Part shown: in pieces, positions 41,411 to 49,591 of the stretch
Layout of the letters: each line of letters begins with the position of its first letter
How positions within the stretch are numbered: position 1 is the first letter of the stretch
Assembly: GCF_014649875.1 (NCBI RefSeq)
Contig: NZ_BMTW01000017.1
Location: forward strand, 102,690 to 166,689
DNA from: Streptomyces rubiginosohelvolus
GTDB taxonomy: Bacteria > Actinomycetota > Actinomycetes > Streptomycetales > Streptomycetaceae
Length of the DNA stretch: 64,000 nucleotides
Direction: 5' to 3'
Notes under the pieces: generated by a model
Seen by the model: the letters and a program-made list of their open reading frames with translations, nothing else
Told to the model about the DNA's origin: nothing
Databases searched by the model: none
Made by a program: the position numbers and the translations under genes

Positions 41411-42196
41411 CTACAGCCCCTGCCACCCCGGCTTCGCCGCATACGTGGCCCGGAAGTAGTCCGCCAGCTTCAGCTTCGACGCCGCCGCCTCGTCCACCAC
41501 CACCGTCGCGTGCGGGTGCAGCTGGAGCGCCGACGCGGGCACGATCGAGGCGACCGGCCCCTCCACGGTCTGGGCGACGGCCTCCGCCTTGCCCTCGCCG
41601 GTGGCGAGCAGGATCGGGTGCCGGGCGTCCAGGATCGTCCCGATGCCCTGCGTGATCACGTGGTGCGGCACCTGCTCGATGTCGTCGTCGAAGAAGCGCG
41701 CGTTGTCCACCCGGGTCTGCTCGGTCAGCGTCTTGATCCGGGTGCGCGAGGCGAGCGAGGAGCACGGCTCGTTGAAGCCGATGTGCCCGTCCGTGCCGAT
41801 GCCCAGCAGCTGGAGGTCGACGCCGCCCGCCTCCGCCAGCGCCCGGTCGTACGCCTCGCAGGCCGCCTGGACGTCCTCGGCCGCGCCGTCGGGACCCATG
41901 AAGGAGGCCTCGGAGAGCCCGAGCGGCTCGACGACCTCGCGCAGCACCACGGAGCGGTACGACTCCGGGTGGCCCGCGGGCAGCCCGACGTACTCGTCGA
42001 GCTGGCAGATCCGGGCGCGCGACGCGTCGACCGCGCCGGAGGCGACCTTCGACGCGAGCGCGCGGTAGATGGGCAGCGGGGTCGAGCCGGTGGCAACGCC
42101 GAGCAGGGCGTCGGGCTTGCGGCGGAGCAGCGCGGCGATGGCCTCCGCGATCAGTTCGCCGCCTGCCGTGGCGTCCGGGACGATGACAACTTCCAC
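41411..42196 (-). CDS. nagB: Glucosamine-6-phosphate deaminase
   Basis: 261 residues from a GTG at 42194-42196 (the frame stays open a further 15 codons but the conserved protein begins at VEVVIVPDA). Converts glucosamine-6-phosphate, the DasR effector, to fructose-6-phosphate and ammonia. Signatures: GVATGSTPLPIY, QLDEYVGLPAGHPESY, GIGTDGHIGFNEP. A DasR box lies 31-46 bases upstream, completing the feedback loop. Confidence 0.95.
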   Translation of the reverse strand: MEVVIVPDATAGGELIAEAIAALLRRKPDALLGVATGSTPLPIYRALASKVASGAVDASRARICQLDEYVGLPAGHPESYRSVVLREVVEPLGLSEASFMGPDGAAEDVQAACEAYDRALAEAGGVDLQLLGIGTDGHIGFNEPCSSLASRTRIKTLTEQTRVDNARFFDDDIEQVPHHVITQGIGTILDARHPILLATGEGKAEAVAQTVEGPVASIVPASALQLHPHATVVVDEAAASKLKLADYFRATYAAKPGWQGL

Positions 42197-42226
42197 GCTG
42201 TGCCTGCCGATCTGACTAGAGGTGGA

Positions 42227-42242
42227 GGTGGTATAGACCAAT
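42227..42242. promoter_or_regulatory. DasR box upstream of nagB
   Basis: TGGTATAGACCA at 42229-42240 matches the DasR core at 11 of 12 positions. It lies in the divergent region between nagB and the SIS-domain gene and could serve both. Confidence 0.85.
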
Positions 42243-42403
42243 CAAACTCCAATTTAGCAGAATCGGGCAGCCGTACGGAGAGGAGTCCACACACCGGCGG
42301 CCCGCATCCCCGCCCGCCCCGGCCCGCTGGCGGCCCACGGGATTGCCTGGTCGACTTGTCCGGTACGGCGACACCGCAGCCGACAGCGCAGGGAGGCCCC
42401 CAC

Positions 42404-43486
42404 ATGTCCGCCACCTTCCCGGTCGACCCGGGCGGCCGGGGCGAGGAGCCCGGCCGCATCATGTCCGGCGAGATGGCCGAGCAGCCCGCGATGCTGCGCC
42501 GCATCCTCGACCGGGGCGCGCCCCGCATCCGCGAGGTCGCCGCCGAGATCGCCGCCCGGAAGCCCCGCTTCGTCCTGCTCACCGCGCGCGGCACTTCCGA
42601 CAACGCGGCGCTCTACGCCAAGTACCTGCTGGAGATCCGCCTCGGCCTGCCCTGCGGCCTCGCCTCGATGTCCACCACGACGGCGTACGGGGCCAAGCCG
42701 GATCTGCGGGACGTCCTCGTGATCACCGTCAGCCAGTCGGGCGGCTCACCGGACCTGGTGGCCTCGACGCAGGCGGCCCGGGACGCCGGAGCCGTCACCC
42801 TCGCCGTCACCAACAACCCGGACTCCGCGCTCGCCGCCGTGTCCGAGTACCACATCGACATCCTGGCGGGCCCGGAGAAGGCGCTCCCGGCCACCAAGAC
42901 GTACACCGCCTCCCTGCTCTCCCTGTACCTCTTCGTGGAGGGCCTGGGCGGCCACGACGGCACCGAGGCCGCCGGGGGCCTGCCCGACCTCGCGGGCGCG
43001 ATCCTGGGCCGCCGGGCCGAGGTGAAGGCGCTGGCCTCCCGCTACCGCTTCGCCGAGCGCATGGTGATCACCTCGCGCGGCTACGGCTATCCGACGGCCA
43101 AGGAAGCCGCCCTGAAGCTCATGGAGACCAGCTACATCCCCGCTCTCTCCTACTCCGGCGCGGATCTGCTGCACGGTCCGCTGGCGATGGTCGACAACAT
43201 CTCCCCGGTGATCGCCGTGGTCACCGACGGCCGGGGCGGCGAGGCCCTCCAGCCGGTGCTGGACCGGCTGCGTGGCCGCGGTGCGGATCTCTTCGTCGTC
43301 GGCCCCAAGGCTCAGGTGGAGGCGGCGTCGGCCGGCTTCTCGCTGCCCACGGCGGGCGTCCCGGAGGAGTTGCAGCCGATCCTGGAGATCCTGCCGCTGC
43401 AGATGCTGGCGTACGAGGTGACGATCGCCCGGGGCCAGGACCCGGACGCGCCCCGCGCCCTGGCGAAGGTCACGGAGACCCGCTGA
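42404..43486 (+). CDS. SIS-domain sugar-phosphate isomerase-like protein (GlmS-like isomerase half)
   Basis: 360 residues with an AGGGAGG ribosome site. Two SIS domains: TARGTSDNAALYAKYLLE and SQSGGSPDLVAST in the first, SRGYGYPTAKEAALKLME and GPLAMVD in the second. It equals the isomerase half of GlmS without the glutaminase domain, as found in GlmS-like deaminases or AgaS-type proteins. Position beside nagB and a DasR box points to amino-sugar phosphate metabolism. Confidence 0.88.
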   Translation: MSATFPVDPGGRGEEPGRIMSGEMAEQPAMLRRILDRGAPRIREVAAEIAARKPRFVLLTARGTSDNAALYAKYLLEIRLGLPCGLASMSTTTAYGAKPDLRDVLVITVSQSGGSPDLVASTQAARDAGAVTLAVTNNPDSALAAVSEYHIDILAGPEKALPATKTYTASLLSLYLFVEGLGGHDGTEAAGGLPDLAGAILGRRAEVKALASRYRFAERMVITSRGYGYPTAKEAALKLMETSYIPALSYSGADLLHGPLAMVDNISPVIAVVTDGRGGEALQPVLDRLRGRGADLFVVGPKAQVEAASAGFSLPTAGVPEELQPILEILPLQMLAYEVTIARGQDPDAPRALAKVTETR

Positions 43487-43693
43487 GGGCTGAGGCGGTA
43501 CGGCCCCGAAAACACCCGCGGGCCGCGGCGCCGGGATGGGACCCTCAGCCCAACCGGCACCGCAGCCCGGAGCTACCTGGCCGGCGGTGTGCGGTGCCCC
43601 CGGCCACTGGAGGCACCGGCGCGGTCAGGGCAGAGAGCGCCGGGTCCTCGGTCCACTCTCCTGTGCGGGGAGAGCGGAGGTCTTGATGAACAT

Positions 43694-43709
43694 TGTGGAC
43701 TAGACCAAT
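43694..43709. promoter_or_regulatory. DasR-box-like site upstream of PdtaS-like kinase
   Basis: TGGACTAGACCA (43696-43707) matches the DasR core at 11 of 12 positions. It lies in a 358-bp intergenic region, 136 bases before the kinase start. That region otherwise holds only short GC-rich inverted repeats (for example GGTGCC/GGCACC near 43593). Confidence 0.55.
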
Positions 43710-43844
43710 ACTCGTGTCCATCCGTGTGCACGACATTCTCGGGCCGACCGCCGCCCCTGTCCATCGTCGTACCTTCCTACACCTGCACGGCTCATCGGCC
43801 CCAGCGGTTCGAACGCCTTCGGTGACCCCAGGTACGCTCCACAC

Positions 43845-45320
43845 GTGCCCTCCATGAACGACCTCGTCCGCCAGCACACCGCTCTGAGCGACACCGACCT
43901 CGAGTGGCTCCATCTGCTGGTCTCGGAGTGGCAGCTGCTCTCCGACCTGTCCTTCGCCGACCTCGTGCTGTGGGTGCCCACCCGCGACGGCACGCGGTAC
44001 GTCTCCGTCGCCCAGATGCGCCCCAACACCGGGCCCACCTCCTACCAGGACGACATGGTCGGCCACCTGGTCCCGCGCGGCCGCCGCCCGCTGCTCGACG
44101 CGGCCCTGGACGAGGGCCGGATCGTGCGCGAGGGCGACCCGGAGTGGCGCGAGGAGGTGCCCGTACGGGTCGAGTCCATCCCCGTACGCCGTGACGGGCG
44201 GGTGCTCGGCGTCATCGCCCGCAACACCAACCTGCTCACCGTGCGCACCCCCTCCCGGCTGGAGCTCACCTACCTCCAGTCCGCGTCCGACCTGGCCCAG
44301 ATGATCGCCGCCGGGTCCTTCCCCTTCCCCGGCCAGCAGGTCGACATGGACGCCTCCCCGCGCGTGGGCGACGGGCTGATCCGGCTCGACGCCGACGGGA
44401 TCGTCCAGTACGCCAGCCCCAACGGCCTCTCCGCCTACCACCGTCTCGGCCTCGCCTCCGACCTGGTCGGCCACCACCTCGGTACCGTCACCGCCGAACT
44501 GGCCCCGTCGCGGGGGCCGGTGGACGAGGCCCTGGTCAAGGTGGCGAGCGGTTACGCGCCCCGCGAGTTCGAGGTGGAGTGCGCGGGCGGGGTGATCCAG
44601 CTGCGGGCCATCCCGCTCAAGCCCAAGGGCGTCCGGATCGGCTCCCTGGTCCTCCTGAGGGACGTCACCGAACTGCGGCGTCGCGAGCGCGAATTGATCA
44701 CCAAGGACGCGACCATCCGGGAGATCCACCACCGGGTGAAGAACAACCTCCAGACGGTGGCCGCCCTCTTGCGCCTCCAGTCCCGCCGGATGGACTCCGA
44801 GCAGGGCCGTGAGGCCCTCAACGAGGCGGTCCGGCGCGTCGGTTCGATCGCCATCGTCCATGAGACGCTGTCCCAGAATCTGGACGAGCGGGTCGAGTTC
44901 GACGAGATCGCCGACCGGGTCATCGCGATGGTGTCGGAGATCTCCCCGGGCAAGGTGACCTGCCGGCGCACCGGACGCTTCGGCATCCTCGACGCCGAGG
45001 TCGCCACCCCGCTCTCCATGGTGCTGACCGAGGTGCTGCAGAACGCCCTGGAGCACGCCTTCGCCGTGGCCGACCACGGGACGGTCGAGGTCTCCGCCGT
45101 GCGCGGCGGGTCGCCCACCGAGGGGCGGTTGCTGATCACCGTCACCGACGACGGGCGCGGCCTGCCCGAGGGGTTCGACCCGAAGCAGGCAGGCAACCTC
45201 GGGCTCCAGATCGTACGGACGCTGGTGGAGGGGGAGTTGGGCGGGACGTTCGGCATGGTCCCGGCCCCCGAGCGCGGCACCCAGGTGGTGCTGGACCTCC
45301 CGGTGCAGGGTCTCAAGTAG
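43845..45320 (+). CDS. PdtaS-like sensor histidine kinase (GAF-PAS-HisKA_2)
   Basis: 491 residues, cytosolic. A GAF-like sensor (about residues 15-150) and a PAS domain (about 165-285) precede a HisKA_2-type dimerisation helix with the phosphoacceptor His in REIHHRVKNNLQT. The HATPase has the N box VLQNALEHAF and G boxes DDGRGLPEG and GLQIVR. This matches the actinobacterial PdtaS family, whose response regulator PdtaR acts as an RNA-binding antiterminator; no pdtaR is adjacent. GTG at 43845 or ATG at 43854 could be the start. Confidence 0.9.
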   Translation: MPSMNDLVRQHTALSDTDLEWLHLLVSEWQLLSDLSFADLVLWVPTRDGTRYVSVAQMRPNTGPTSYQDDMVGHLVPRGRRPLLDAALDEGRIVREGDPEWREEVPVRVESIPVRRDGRVLGVIARNTNLLTVRTPSRLELTYLQSASDLAQMIAAGSFPFPGQQVDMDASPRVGDGLIRLDADGIVQYASPNGLSAYHRLGLASDLVGHHLGTVTAELAPSRGPVDEALVKVASGYAPREFEVECAGGVIQLRAIPLKPKGVRIGSLVLLRDVTELRRRERELITKDATIREIHHRVKNNLQTVAALLRLQSRRMDSEQGREALNEAVRRVGSIAIVHETLSQNLDERVEFDEIADRVIAMVSEISPGKVTCRRTGRFGILDAEVATPLSMVLTEVLQNALEHAFAVADHGTVEVSAVRGGSPTEGRLLITVTDDGRGLPEGFDPKQAGNLGLQIVRTLVEGELGGTFGMVPAPERGTQVVLDLPVQGLK

Positions 45321-45354
45321 CGGGGCAGTCCCGGGCAACCGGGCGCACACAGCA

Positions 45355-45392
45355 GAGCGGGCCCGGACCGTGGTGACGGTCCGGGCCCGCTC
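45355..45392. terminator. Bidirectional terminator between kinase and wblE
   Basis: Perfect 17-bp stem (45355-45371 with 45376-45392) and four-base loop between the convergent kinase and WhiB-like genes. Confidence 0.9.
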
Positions 45393-45505
45393 CGTGATGC
45401 TCACGTTGCGATGCGCTTCGGGGTACTGCGCGCTGCGACTCGAAGGCGGGGCTGTGCGTACGCTCTGTACGCGCCGCCGGGCTGAGGCTTGGTGCGGGGT
45501 GTTGC

Positions 45506-45763
45506 TCAGGCGCTGGCGTTACGCGCCCGGTTGCGAGCGGCGCGGCGCTTCATCGCGCGGCGCTCGTCCTCGCTGAGGCCACCCCAGACGCCGGAGTCCT
45601 GGCCGGACTCGAGCGCCCACTGCAGGCACTGCTCCATGACGGGGCAGCGGCGGCAGACAGCCTTGGCTTCCTCGATCTGCAGCAGCGCAGGACCGGTGTT
45701 GCCGATGGGGAAGAACAGCTCGGGGTCTTCCTCACGACAAACGGCGTTGTGACGCCAGTCCAT
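45506..45763 (-). CDS. wblE: WhiB-like iron-sulfur regulator, WblE/WhiB1 type
   Basis: 85-residue WhiB-family protein. Four cluster-binding Cys: Cys9, the pair in VCRRC (37 and 40) and Cys46 in QCLQWA. The GVWGG turn and the basic C-terminal DNA-binding tail (RRAMKRRAARNRAR) follow. Length and the N-terminus MDWRHNAVC fit WblE/WhiB1, an essential-type [4Fe-4S] transcription factor responsive to nitric oxide and interacting with the primary sigma factor. It has a long upstream non-coding leader. Confidence 0.94.
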   Translation of the reverse strand: MDWRHNAVCREEDPELFFPIGNTGPALLQIEEAKAVCRRCPVMEQCLQWALESGQDSGVWGGLSEDERRAMKRRAARNRARNASA

Positions 45764-46083
45764 GGCTGCTACCTCTCCTTGGTATTACACGTTTGTTGCT
45801 TGTGAATGTGAACGCTTTCACGAATCCCCCCGCAGGTGACGGGCCGACCCCCAGATGGACTGGGTGTGGTCTGTGATGGTGAGGAGGGGTTCTGGCTCTC
45901 AGTGGAGGCCGGTGTTGCGGGCCGTCCCGATCGCCATGAAGAGATTCCCAAACCTGGGCGACGGATACAACCCCTTCTGGAAAGTTTTTTTTGATTCCTC
46001 GGTGTCGACTAGGTCACAGGCGCACTTCTTGGGGGTGGGACCCAGTCCAAACGTTCGAGTTAAAGGACTTTCGGCCCTTCCAC
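45764..46083 (-). promoter_or_regulatory. Long leader/promoter region of wblE
   Basis: 320 bases without a gene, markedly A/T richer than its surroundings (a run of eight T at 45984-45991). It contains the inverted repeat GTGAACGCTTTCAC (45808-45821; arms GTGAA/TTCAC), 45 bases before the wblE start, resembling a LacI-type operator. A GGAAT...GTT pair exists but its spacing is 22, not the 18 needed for SigR. Confidence 0.45.
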
Positions 46084-47052
46084 TCACACAATCACACGCA
46101 GTGCACGGCGTACGCCTGTGAACGTCACGCTCGTACGCAGTCCCAGGTGGTCACCGTCCATCTGGAAGGGCAGTGGAACCTTTGAATGCAAGGTGAAGTC
46201 CGTGAGGTCATGCCGTGAAACGGCATGCTTCCCGCGCGGCCCCTTCTCGGGGCTCGAAGTGAGCAGCTGGGTGCCGTACAGGGCCACCGCCGGAGTGGAC
46301 AGACGCTTCAGTCCGAGGACGTCCAGCGCGGTGTCGAAGGAGGCCTTCGGCGAGGCGTAGACCGGACGATTGCCCAGGTAGGTCCAGGGTGCGGTGTTGC
46401 AGATTATGGAGAGCGCGAGGTCGGTCACCGGGTCCTGGCCGGGCACGTCGAGCGTGATCGTCCCGTGTCTGCGGTGGGCCTCGTTCAGGAACTGCCGCAC
46501 CACCTGGCGTACGTACAGGGCGTGCGTCGAGCGCTTGCCGCCCTCGCGTTTCTGTTCGACCCGCCCGACGACTCCGGCGTCGAACCCGAGTCCGGCACAG
46601 AAAGTGAACCAGCGTTCGGGGACGGACTCGTCCTCCGTGCCCGGGGTGCCGGCGGCCAGGCCCAGACCAACCGTGCGTTCGGTCCGGTTCTCCAGGGCGT
46701 CCAGGATCGCGCCGGTCGCCTCCACCGCGTCGTTCGGCAGCCCCAGGGCGCGCGCGAAGACATTCGTGGACCCGCCGGGCACCACGGCGAGCTTCGGAAG
46801 GCTGTCCACGTCCGGGCCCCGGTGCAGCAGCCCGTTCACGACCTCGTTCACCGTGCCGTCGCCGCCGAGGGCGACCACCAGATCGATGTCGTCGCTGTCC
46901 GCGGCCCGCCGCCCCAGATCCCGTGCGTGCCCCCGGTACTCCGTGGTCACCGCCTCCAGCTTCATCTCGCTGGCCAGCGCGTGGATGAGCACGTCACGGG
47001 TGCGGGCACTGGTGGTGGTAGCAGCTGGATTGACCACGAGGAGTGCGCGCAT
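46084..47052 (-). CDS. Diacylglycerol/lipid kinase family protein
   Basis: 322 residues of the DagK/YegS/BmrU family, ATP-dependent kinases for diacylglycerol or related lipids. The N-terminal catalytic domain shows LVVNPAA, the nucleotide loop GGDGTVNEVVNGL and VPGGSTNVFAR; the C-terminal beta-sandwich has PFQMDGDHLG, the conserved D-G pair. No membrane helices. Monocistronic context between wblE and a divergent membrane protein. Lipid specificity cannot be told from sequence. Confidence 0.9.
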   Translation of the reverse strand: MRALLVVNPAATTTSARTRDVLIHALASEMKLEAVTTEYRGHARDLGRRAADSDDIDLVVALGGDGTVNEVVNGLLHRGPDVDSLPKLAVVPGGSTNVFARALGLPNDAVEATGAILDALENRTERTVGLGLAAGTPGTEDESVPERWFTFCAGLGFDAGVVGRVEQKREGGKRSTHALYVRQVVRQFLNEAHRRHGTITLDVPGQDPVTDLALSIICNTAPWTYLGNRPVYASPKASFDTALDVLGLKRLSTPAVALYGTQLLTSSPEKGPRGKHAVSRHDLTDFTLHSKVPLPFQMDGDHLGLRTSVTFTGVRRALRVIV

Positions 47053-47217
47053 GACGGCCAGCCTACCTACCGGGCGGTTCGAGACCGAAGCCCCGGTTCG
47101 CTGCGCTCCAGGGCGGTGACGGAGCGTGACGCCCTACCCCGGTGCACCGCCGAACGGGTGCGGCTCCCGCGCACCCCGGCTTCACTTCCGGGCCCCGGGG
47201 ATGCCAACCTGAAAGGC

Positions 47218-47667
47218 GTGAGCACTCAGCAGACACCGTCCACGCCGTCGCCCTCCACCGCGGAGCGCCCGACCAGGATCACCGTCCTCGCCGGGGTCAA
47301 CGCCCTCGAAGGCGTGGCTCTCGCCGTCGGCGGGATCTACCTGCTGATCATGGGGCTGCTCGGAAAGCTGGAAAGCACGCAGCAGGCGGAGACGGTCGGG
47401 ATCACCCTGGTCGCGCTCGGCGCCATCCCGCTGATCGCCGCCCGCGGACTGCTGCTGCTGCGCAGCTGGAGCCGGGGGCCCGCGCTGATCACCCAGATCA
47501 TGGCGCTGCCGGTGGCCTGGACGCTGCTGCGCTCGCAGGGTGCGCTGATCCCCACCGGGATCGTTCTCGCGGTGGTCGCCGTCACCGGCCTCGTGCTCGT
47601 CCTGAACCCGGCGACCACCCAGGACCTGGGCATCCGCCGGGGGCCGAGGACGACCCCCGACGCCTGA
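47218..47667 (+). CDS. Four-helix membrane protein, hypothetical
   Basis: 149 residues from a GTG at 47218 preceded by GAAAGG. A Ser/Thr/Pro-rich N-terminus (about 20 residues) precedes four hydrophobic segments (for example LVALGAIPLIAARGLLLL) with short loops and a basic C-terminus. No catalytic motif; a small integral membrane protein conserved in position next to the lipid kinase gene as far as I recall. Convergent with sigH, 30 bases apart. Confidence 0.75.
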   Translation: MSTQQTPSTPSPSTAERPTRITVLAGVNALEGVALAVGGIYLLIMGLLGKLESTQQAETVGITLVALGAIPLIAARGLLLLRSWSRGPALITQIMALPVAWTLLRSQGALIPTGIVLAVVAVTGLVLVLNPATTQDLGIRRGPRTTPDA

Positions 47668-47697
47668 GCCTCACGGCCCCGCTCGTCGCCCCTCGGC

Positions 47698-48654
47698 TCA
47701 CTCCTCGACGAGCAGCCGCTCGCGGAGCTGCGCCAGGGTGCGGGCCAGCAGCCGCGAGACGTGCATCTGCGAGATGCCGACCTCCTGGGCGATCTGCGAC
47801 TGGGTCATGTTCCCGAAGAACCGCAGCAGCAGGATCCGCTTCTCGCGCGGCGGCAGGTCCTCCAGGAGCGGCTTGAGCGACTCCCGGTACTCCACGCCCT
47901 CCAGCGCCTCGTCCTCCGAGCCCAGCGTGTCCGCCACGGCCGGCGACTCGTCGTCCGTGTCCGGCACGTCCAGCGAGAGCGTGCTGTACGCGTTGGCCGA
48001 CTCCAGGCCCTCCAGCACCTCCTCCTCGGAGATGCCGAGCCGCTCCGCCAGCTCGTGCACGGTCGGCGAACGGCCGTGCTGCTGGGAGAGCTCCGCGGTG
48101 GCCGTGGTCAGCGAGAGACGCAGCTCCTGGAGGCGGCGCGGCACCCGCACCGCCCAGCCCTTGTCCCGGAAGTGGCGCTTGATCTCGCCGACCACCGTGG
48201 GAGTGGCGTACGTCGAGAACTCCACCCCCCGGTCCGGGTCGAACCGGTCCACGGACTTGATCAGCCCGATCGTGGCGACCTGCGTCAGGTCGTCCAGCGG
48301 CTCGCCGCGATTGCGGAACCGGCGGGCCAGGTGCTCCACCAGCGGCAGATGCATGCGCACCAGCCGGTTGCGGAGCTCCGCCTTCTCCGCGGAACCGTCG
48401 GGCAGCTCCCGCAGCTCGAAGAACAGGGCCCGGGCCCCGCTGCGGTCGTGTGGATCGTGGTGCCCGTGCTCGCTCATCTGGCCCGCCCGCTCTGCCTGCG
48501 ACTGCTGCTCCACCGCGACGTCGAAGCCCTCGGGCCCGTCCGCTCCGTCCTCCGGATGCGGTCGGGCCTGTTGCTCCGGGATGCCTGCTGGGCGCACCAC
48601 CCCGGATCGGATCGTCTCGTCCCGCACAGGACCGTCCCCGTTCCCGTCGCTCAC
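47698..48654 (-). CDS. sigH: SigB/SigF-family stress sigma factor SigH
   Basis: 318 residues from a GTG at 48652-48654 that overlaps the anti-sigma stop (GTGA). Region 2: LVRMHLPLVEHLARRF, DDLTQVATIGLIKSVDRFDP and FSTYATPTVVGEIKRHFRD. Region 3 begins RSPTVHELAERLGISEEEV; region 4 is LPPREKRILLLRFFGNMTQ and GISQMHVSRLLARTL. Context beside an RsbW-like anti-sigma gene matches S. coelicolor sigH, an osmotic and developmental stress factor made in several sizes. The frame stays open upstream to 49281, across the whole anti-sigma gene, compatible with the longer isoforms known there. Confidence 0.92.
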   Translation of the reverse strand: MSDGNGDGPVRDETIRSGVVRPAGIPEQQARPHPEDGADGPEGFDVAVEQQSQAERAGQMSEHGHHDPHDRSGARALFFELRELPDGSAEKAELRNRLVRMHLPLVEHLARRFRNRGEPLDDLTQVATIGLIKSVDRFDPDRGVEFSTYATPTVVGEIKRHFRDKGWAVRVPRRLQELRLSLTTATAELSQQHGRSPTVHELAERLGISEEEVLEGLESANAYSTLSLDVPDTDDESPAVADTLGSEDEALEGVEYRESLKPLLEDLPPREKRILLLRFFGNMTQSQIAQEVGISQMHVSRLLARTLAQLRERLLVEE

Positions 48655-49064
48655 GCCGGCCCGGGGCCCGCGCCGCGCTGTTTGTAGAGGCTGATGCTGA
48701 CCGTACGGTCGTCCGCGACCGTGGAGTCGACCTTGCCGGCCAGCGCGGAGAGCACCGTCCAGGCGAAGGTGTCGCGCTCGGGCGCCCGGCCGTCGGTGGT
48801 GGGCGCCGACACCGTCACTTCGAGGGAGTCGTCGACGAGACGGAAGACGCAGCTGAGGACCGAGCCCGGCACGGCCTGCTGGAGCAGGATCGCGCAGGCC
48901 TCGTCGACCGCGATGCGAAGATCCTCGATCTCGTCGAGAGTGAAGTCCAAACGCGCTGCGAGACCGGCCGTGGCCGTTCGCAGCACCGACAGGTAGGCAC
49001 CCGCAGCGGGCAGCCGGACTTCCACGAAGTCCTGATTCCCGGGCTCGCCTGCGATCTGGGACAC
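48651..49064 (-). CDS. rshA: RsbW-like anti-sigma factor RshA
   Basis: 137 residues from a GTG at 49062-49064, with TTGGAGG at good spacing. A GHKL/HATPase-type serine kinase fold: the N box is LRIAVDEACAILLQQA, and the C-terminal strand TVADDRTVSISLYKQ closes the domain. The family binds its cognate sigma factor and is released by an anti-anti-sigma protein. Overlap with sigH (GTGA) shows coupled translation. An upstream start at 49124 is possible but lacks a ribosome site. Confidence 0.9.
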   Translation of the reverse strand: MSQIAGEPGNQDFVEVRLPAAGAYLSVLRTATAGLAARLDFTLDEIEDLRIAVDEACAILLQQAVPGSVLSCVFRLVDDSLEVTVSAPTTDGRAPERDTFAWTVLSALAGKVDSTVADDRTVSISLYKQRGAGPGPA

Positions 49065-49206
49065 CCTCACCTCCAAGGTGGCACAAACTCTTTCGAGGTT
49101 CCGGGAAGGGTGGCCCGGAGCCATGCGGTCCGTCGACGGTTCTTCGGCTCGGCGACGTTATCGGATCCATGATGCCGTGTCGTACGGACCCCACACCGCG
49201 ACCGTC

Positions 49207-49227
49207 ACTCATGGTAACTCCATGAGT
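49207..49227. promoter_or_regulatory. Perfect palindrome upstream of rshA-sigH
   Basis: ACTCATGG (49207-49214) and CCATGAGT (49220-49227) form an 8-bp perfect inverted repeat with a five-base spacer, 143 bases upstream of the rshA start and downstream of the SigH-type promoter. Likely regulator-binding site or RNA hairpin in the leader. Confidence 0.55.
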
Positions 49228-49285
49228 ACGGAAAGTGGCTAGGGGTCTGCGGCGTCCAATTGCGAAGAACCGGCGCCGCATTGAC

Positions 49286-49310
49286 GTACCCAGGCGTCAG
49301 ACGATCGAAC
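49286..49310 (-). promoter_or_regulatory. SigB/SigH-type promoter reading towards rshA-sigH
   Basis: On the minus strand, GTTC at 49310-49307, a 15-base spacer, then GGGTAC at 49291-49286. This fits the SigB-group consensus GNNT-N14-16-GGGTAC and would give SigH autoregulation. It overlaps the last codons of the upstream zinc-finger gene. Confidence 0.6.
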
Positions 49311-49557
49311 CGTCCTCGAAGCACCAGCGCCAGCTCTCGTCCGGCTCGAAGCTCCGCATCACGGGGTGACCGGTCGCCCGGAAGTGTCCGGTGGCGTGCC
49401 GCAGCGGCGACGAATCGCAGCAGCCGACGTGCCCGCAGGTCAGACAGAGCCGCAGCTGTACGGGGTGGGTGCCCGCCTCCAGGCACTCGGGACACGTCTT
49501 CCCGAGCGGTACGGGCTCGGGGCGTGGCAGTTCCGCTACATGCGCACACTCGCTCAT
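49297..49557 (-). CDS. UBP-type zinc-finger protein
   Basis: 86-residue protein with a single UBP-type zinc finger: Cys/His ligands spread over KTCPECLEAG, RLCLTCGHVGCCDSS, HATGHFRATGHPV and the Trp-rich end ESWRWCFED. In eukaryotes the domain binds the ubiquitin C-terminus; in actinobacteria its role is unknown. Lies directly upstream of rshA-sigH in the same orientation and divergent from the antiporter gene with 34 bases between starts. Confidence 0.85.
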   Translation of the reverse strand: MSECAHVAELPRPEPVPLGKTCPECLEAGTHPVQLRLCLTCGHVGCCDSSPLRHATGHFRATGHPVMRSFEPDESWRWCFEDGSIV

Positions 49558-49591
49558 GATGGGCAGGTTACGACGGATCGAGGACGGTGGG

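Noticed and set aside
38812..41442. 876-codon minus-strand frame across dasC and dasD
   Set aside because: Antisense shadow of two clearly recognised genes; composition is repetitive Gly/Asp/Val/Arg without motifs.
45968..45997. SigR-type promoter for wblE
   Set aside because: GGAAT and GTT elements occur on the minus strand but with a 22-base spacer instead of 18.
46225..47217. Long plus-strand upstream extension of the four-helix membrane protein
   Set aside because: It is antisense to the lipid kinase gene; the real start is the GTG at 47218 with a ribosome site.
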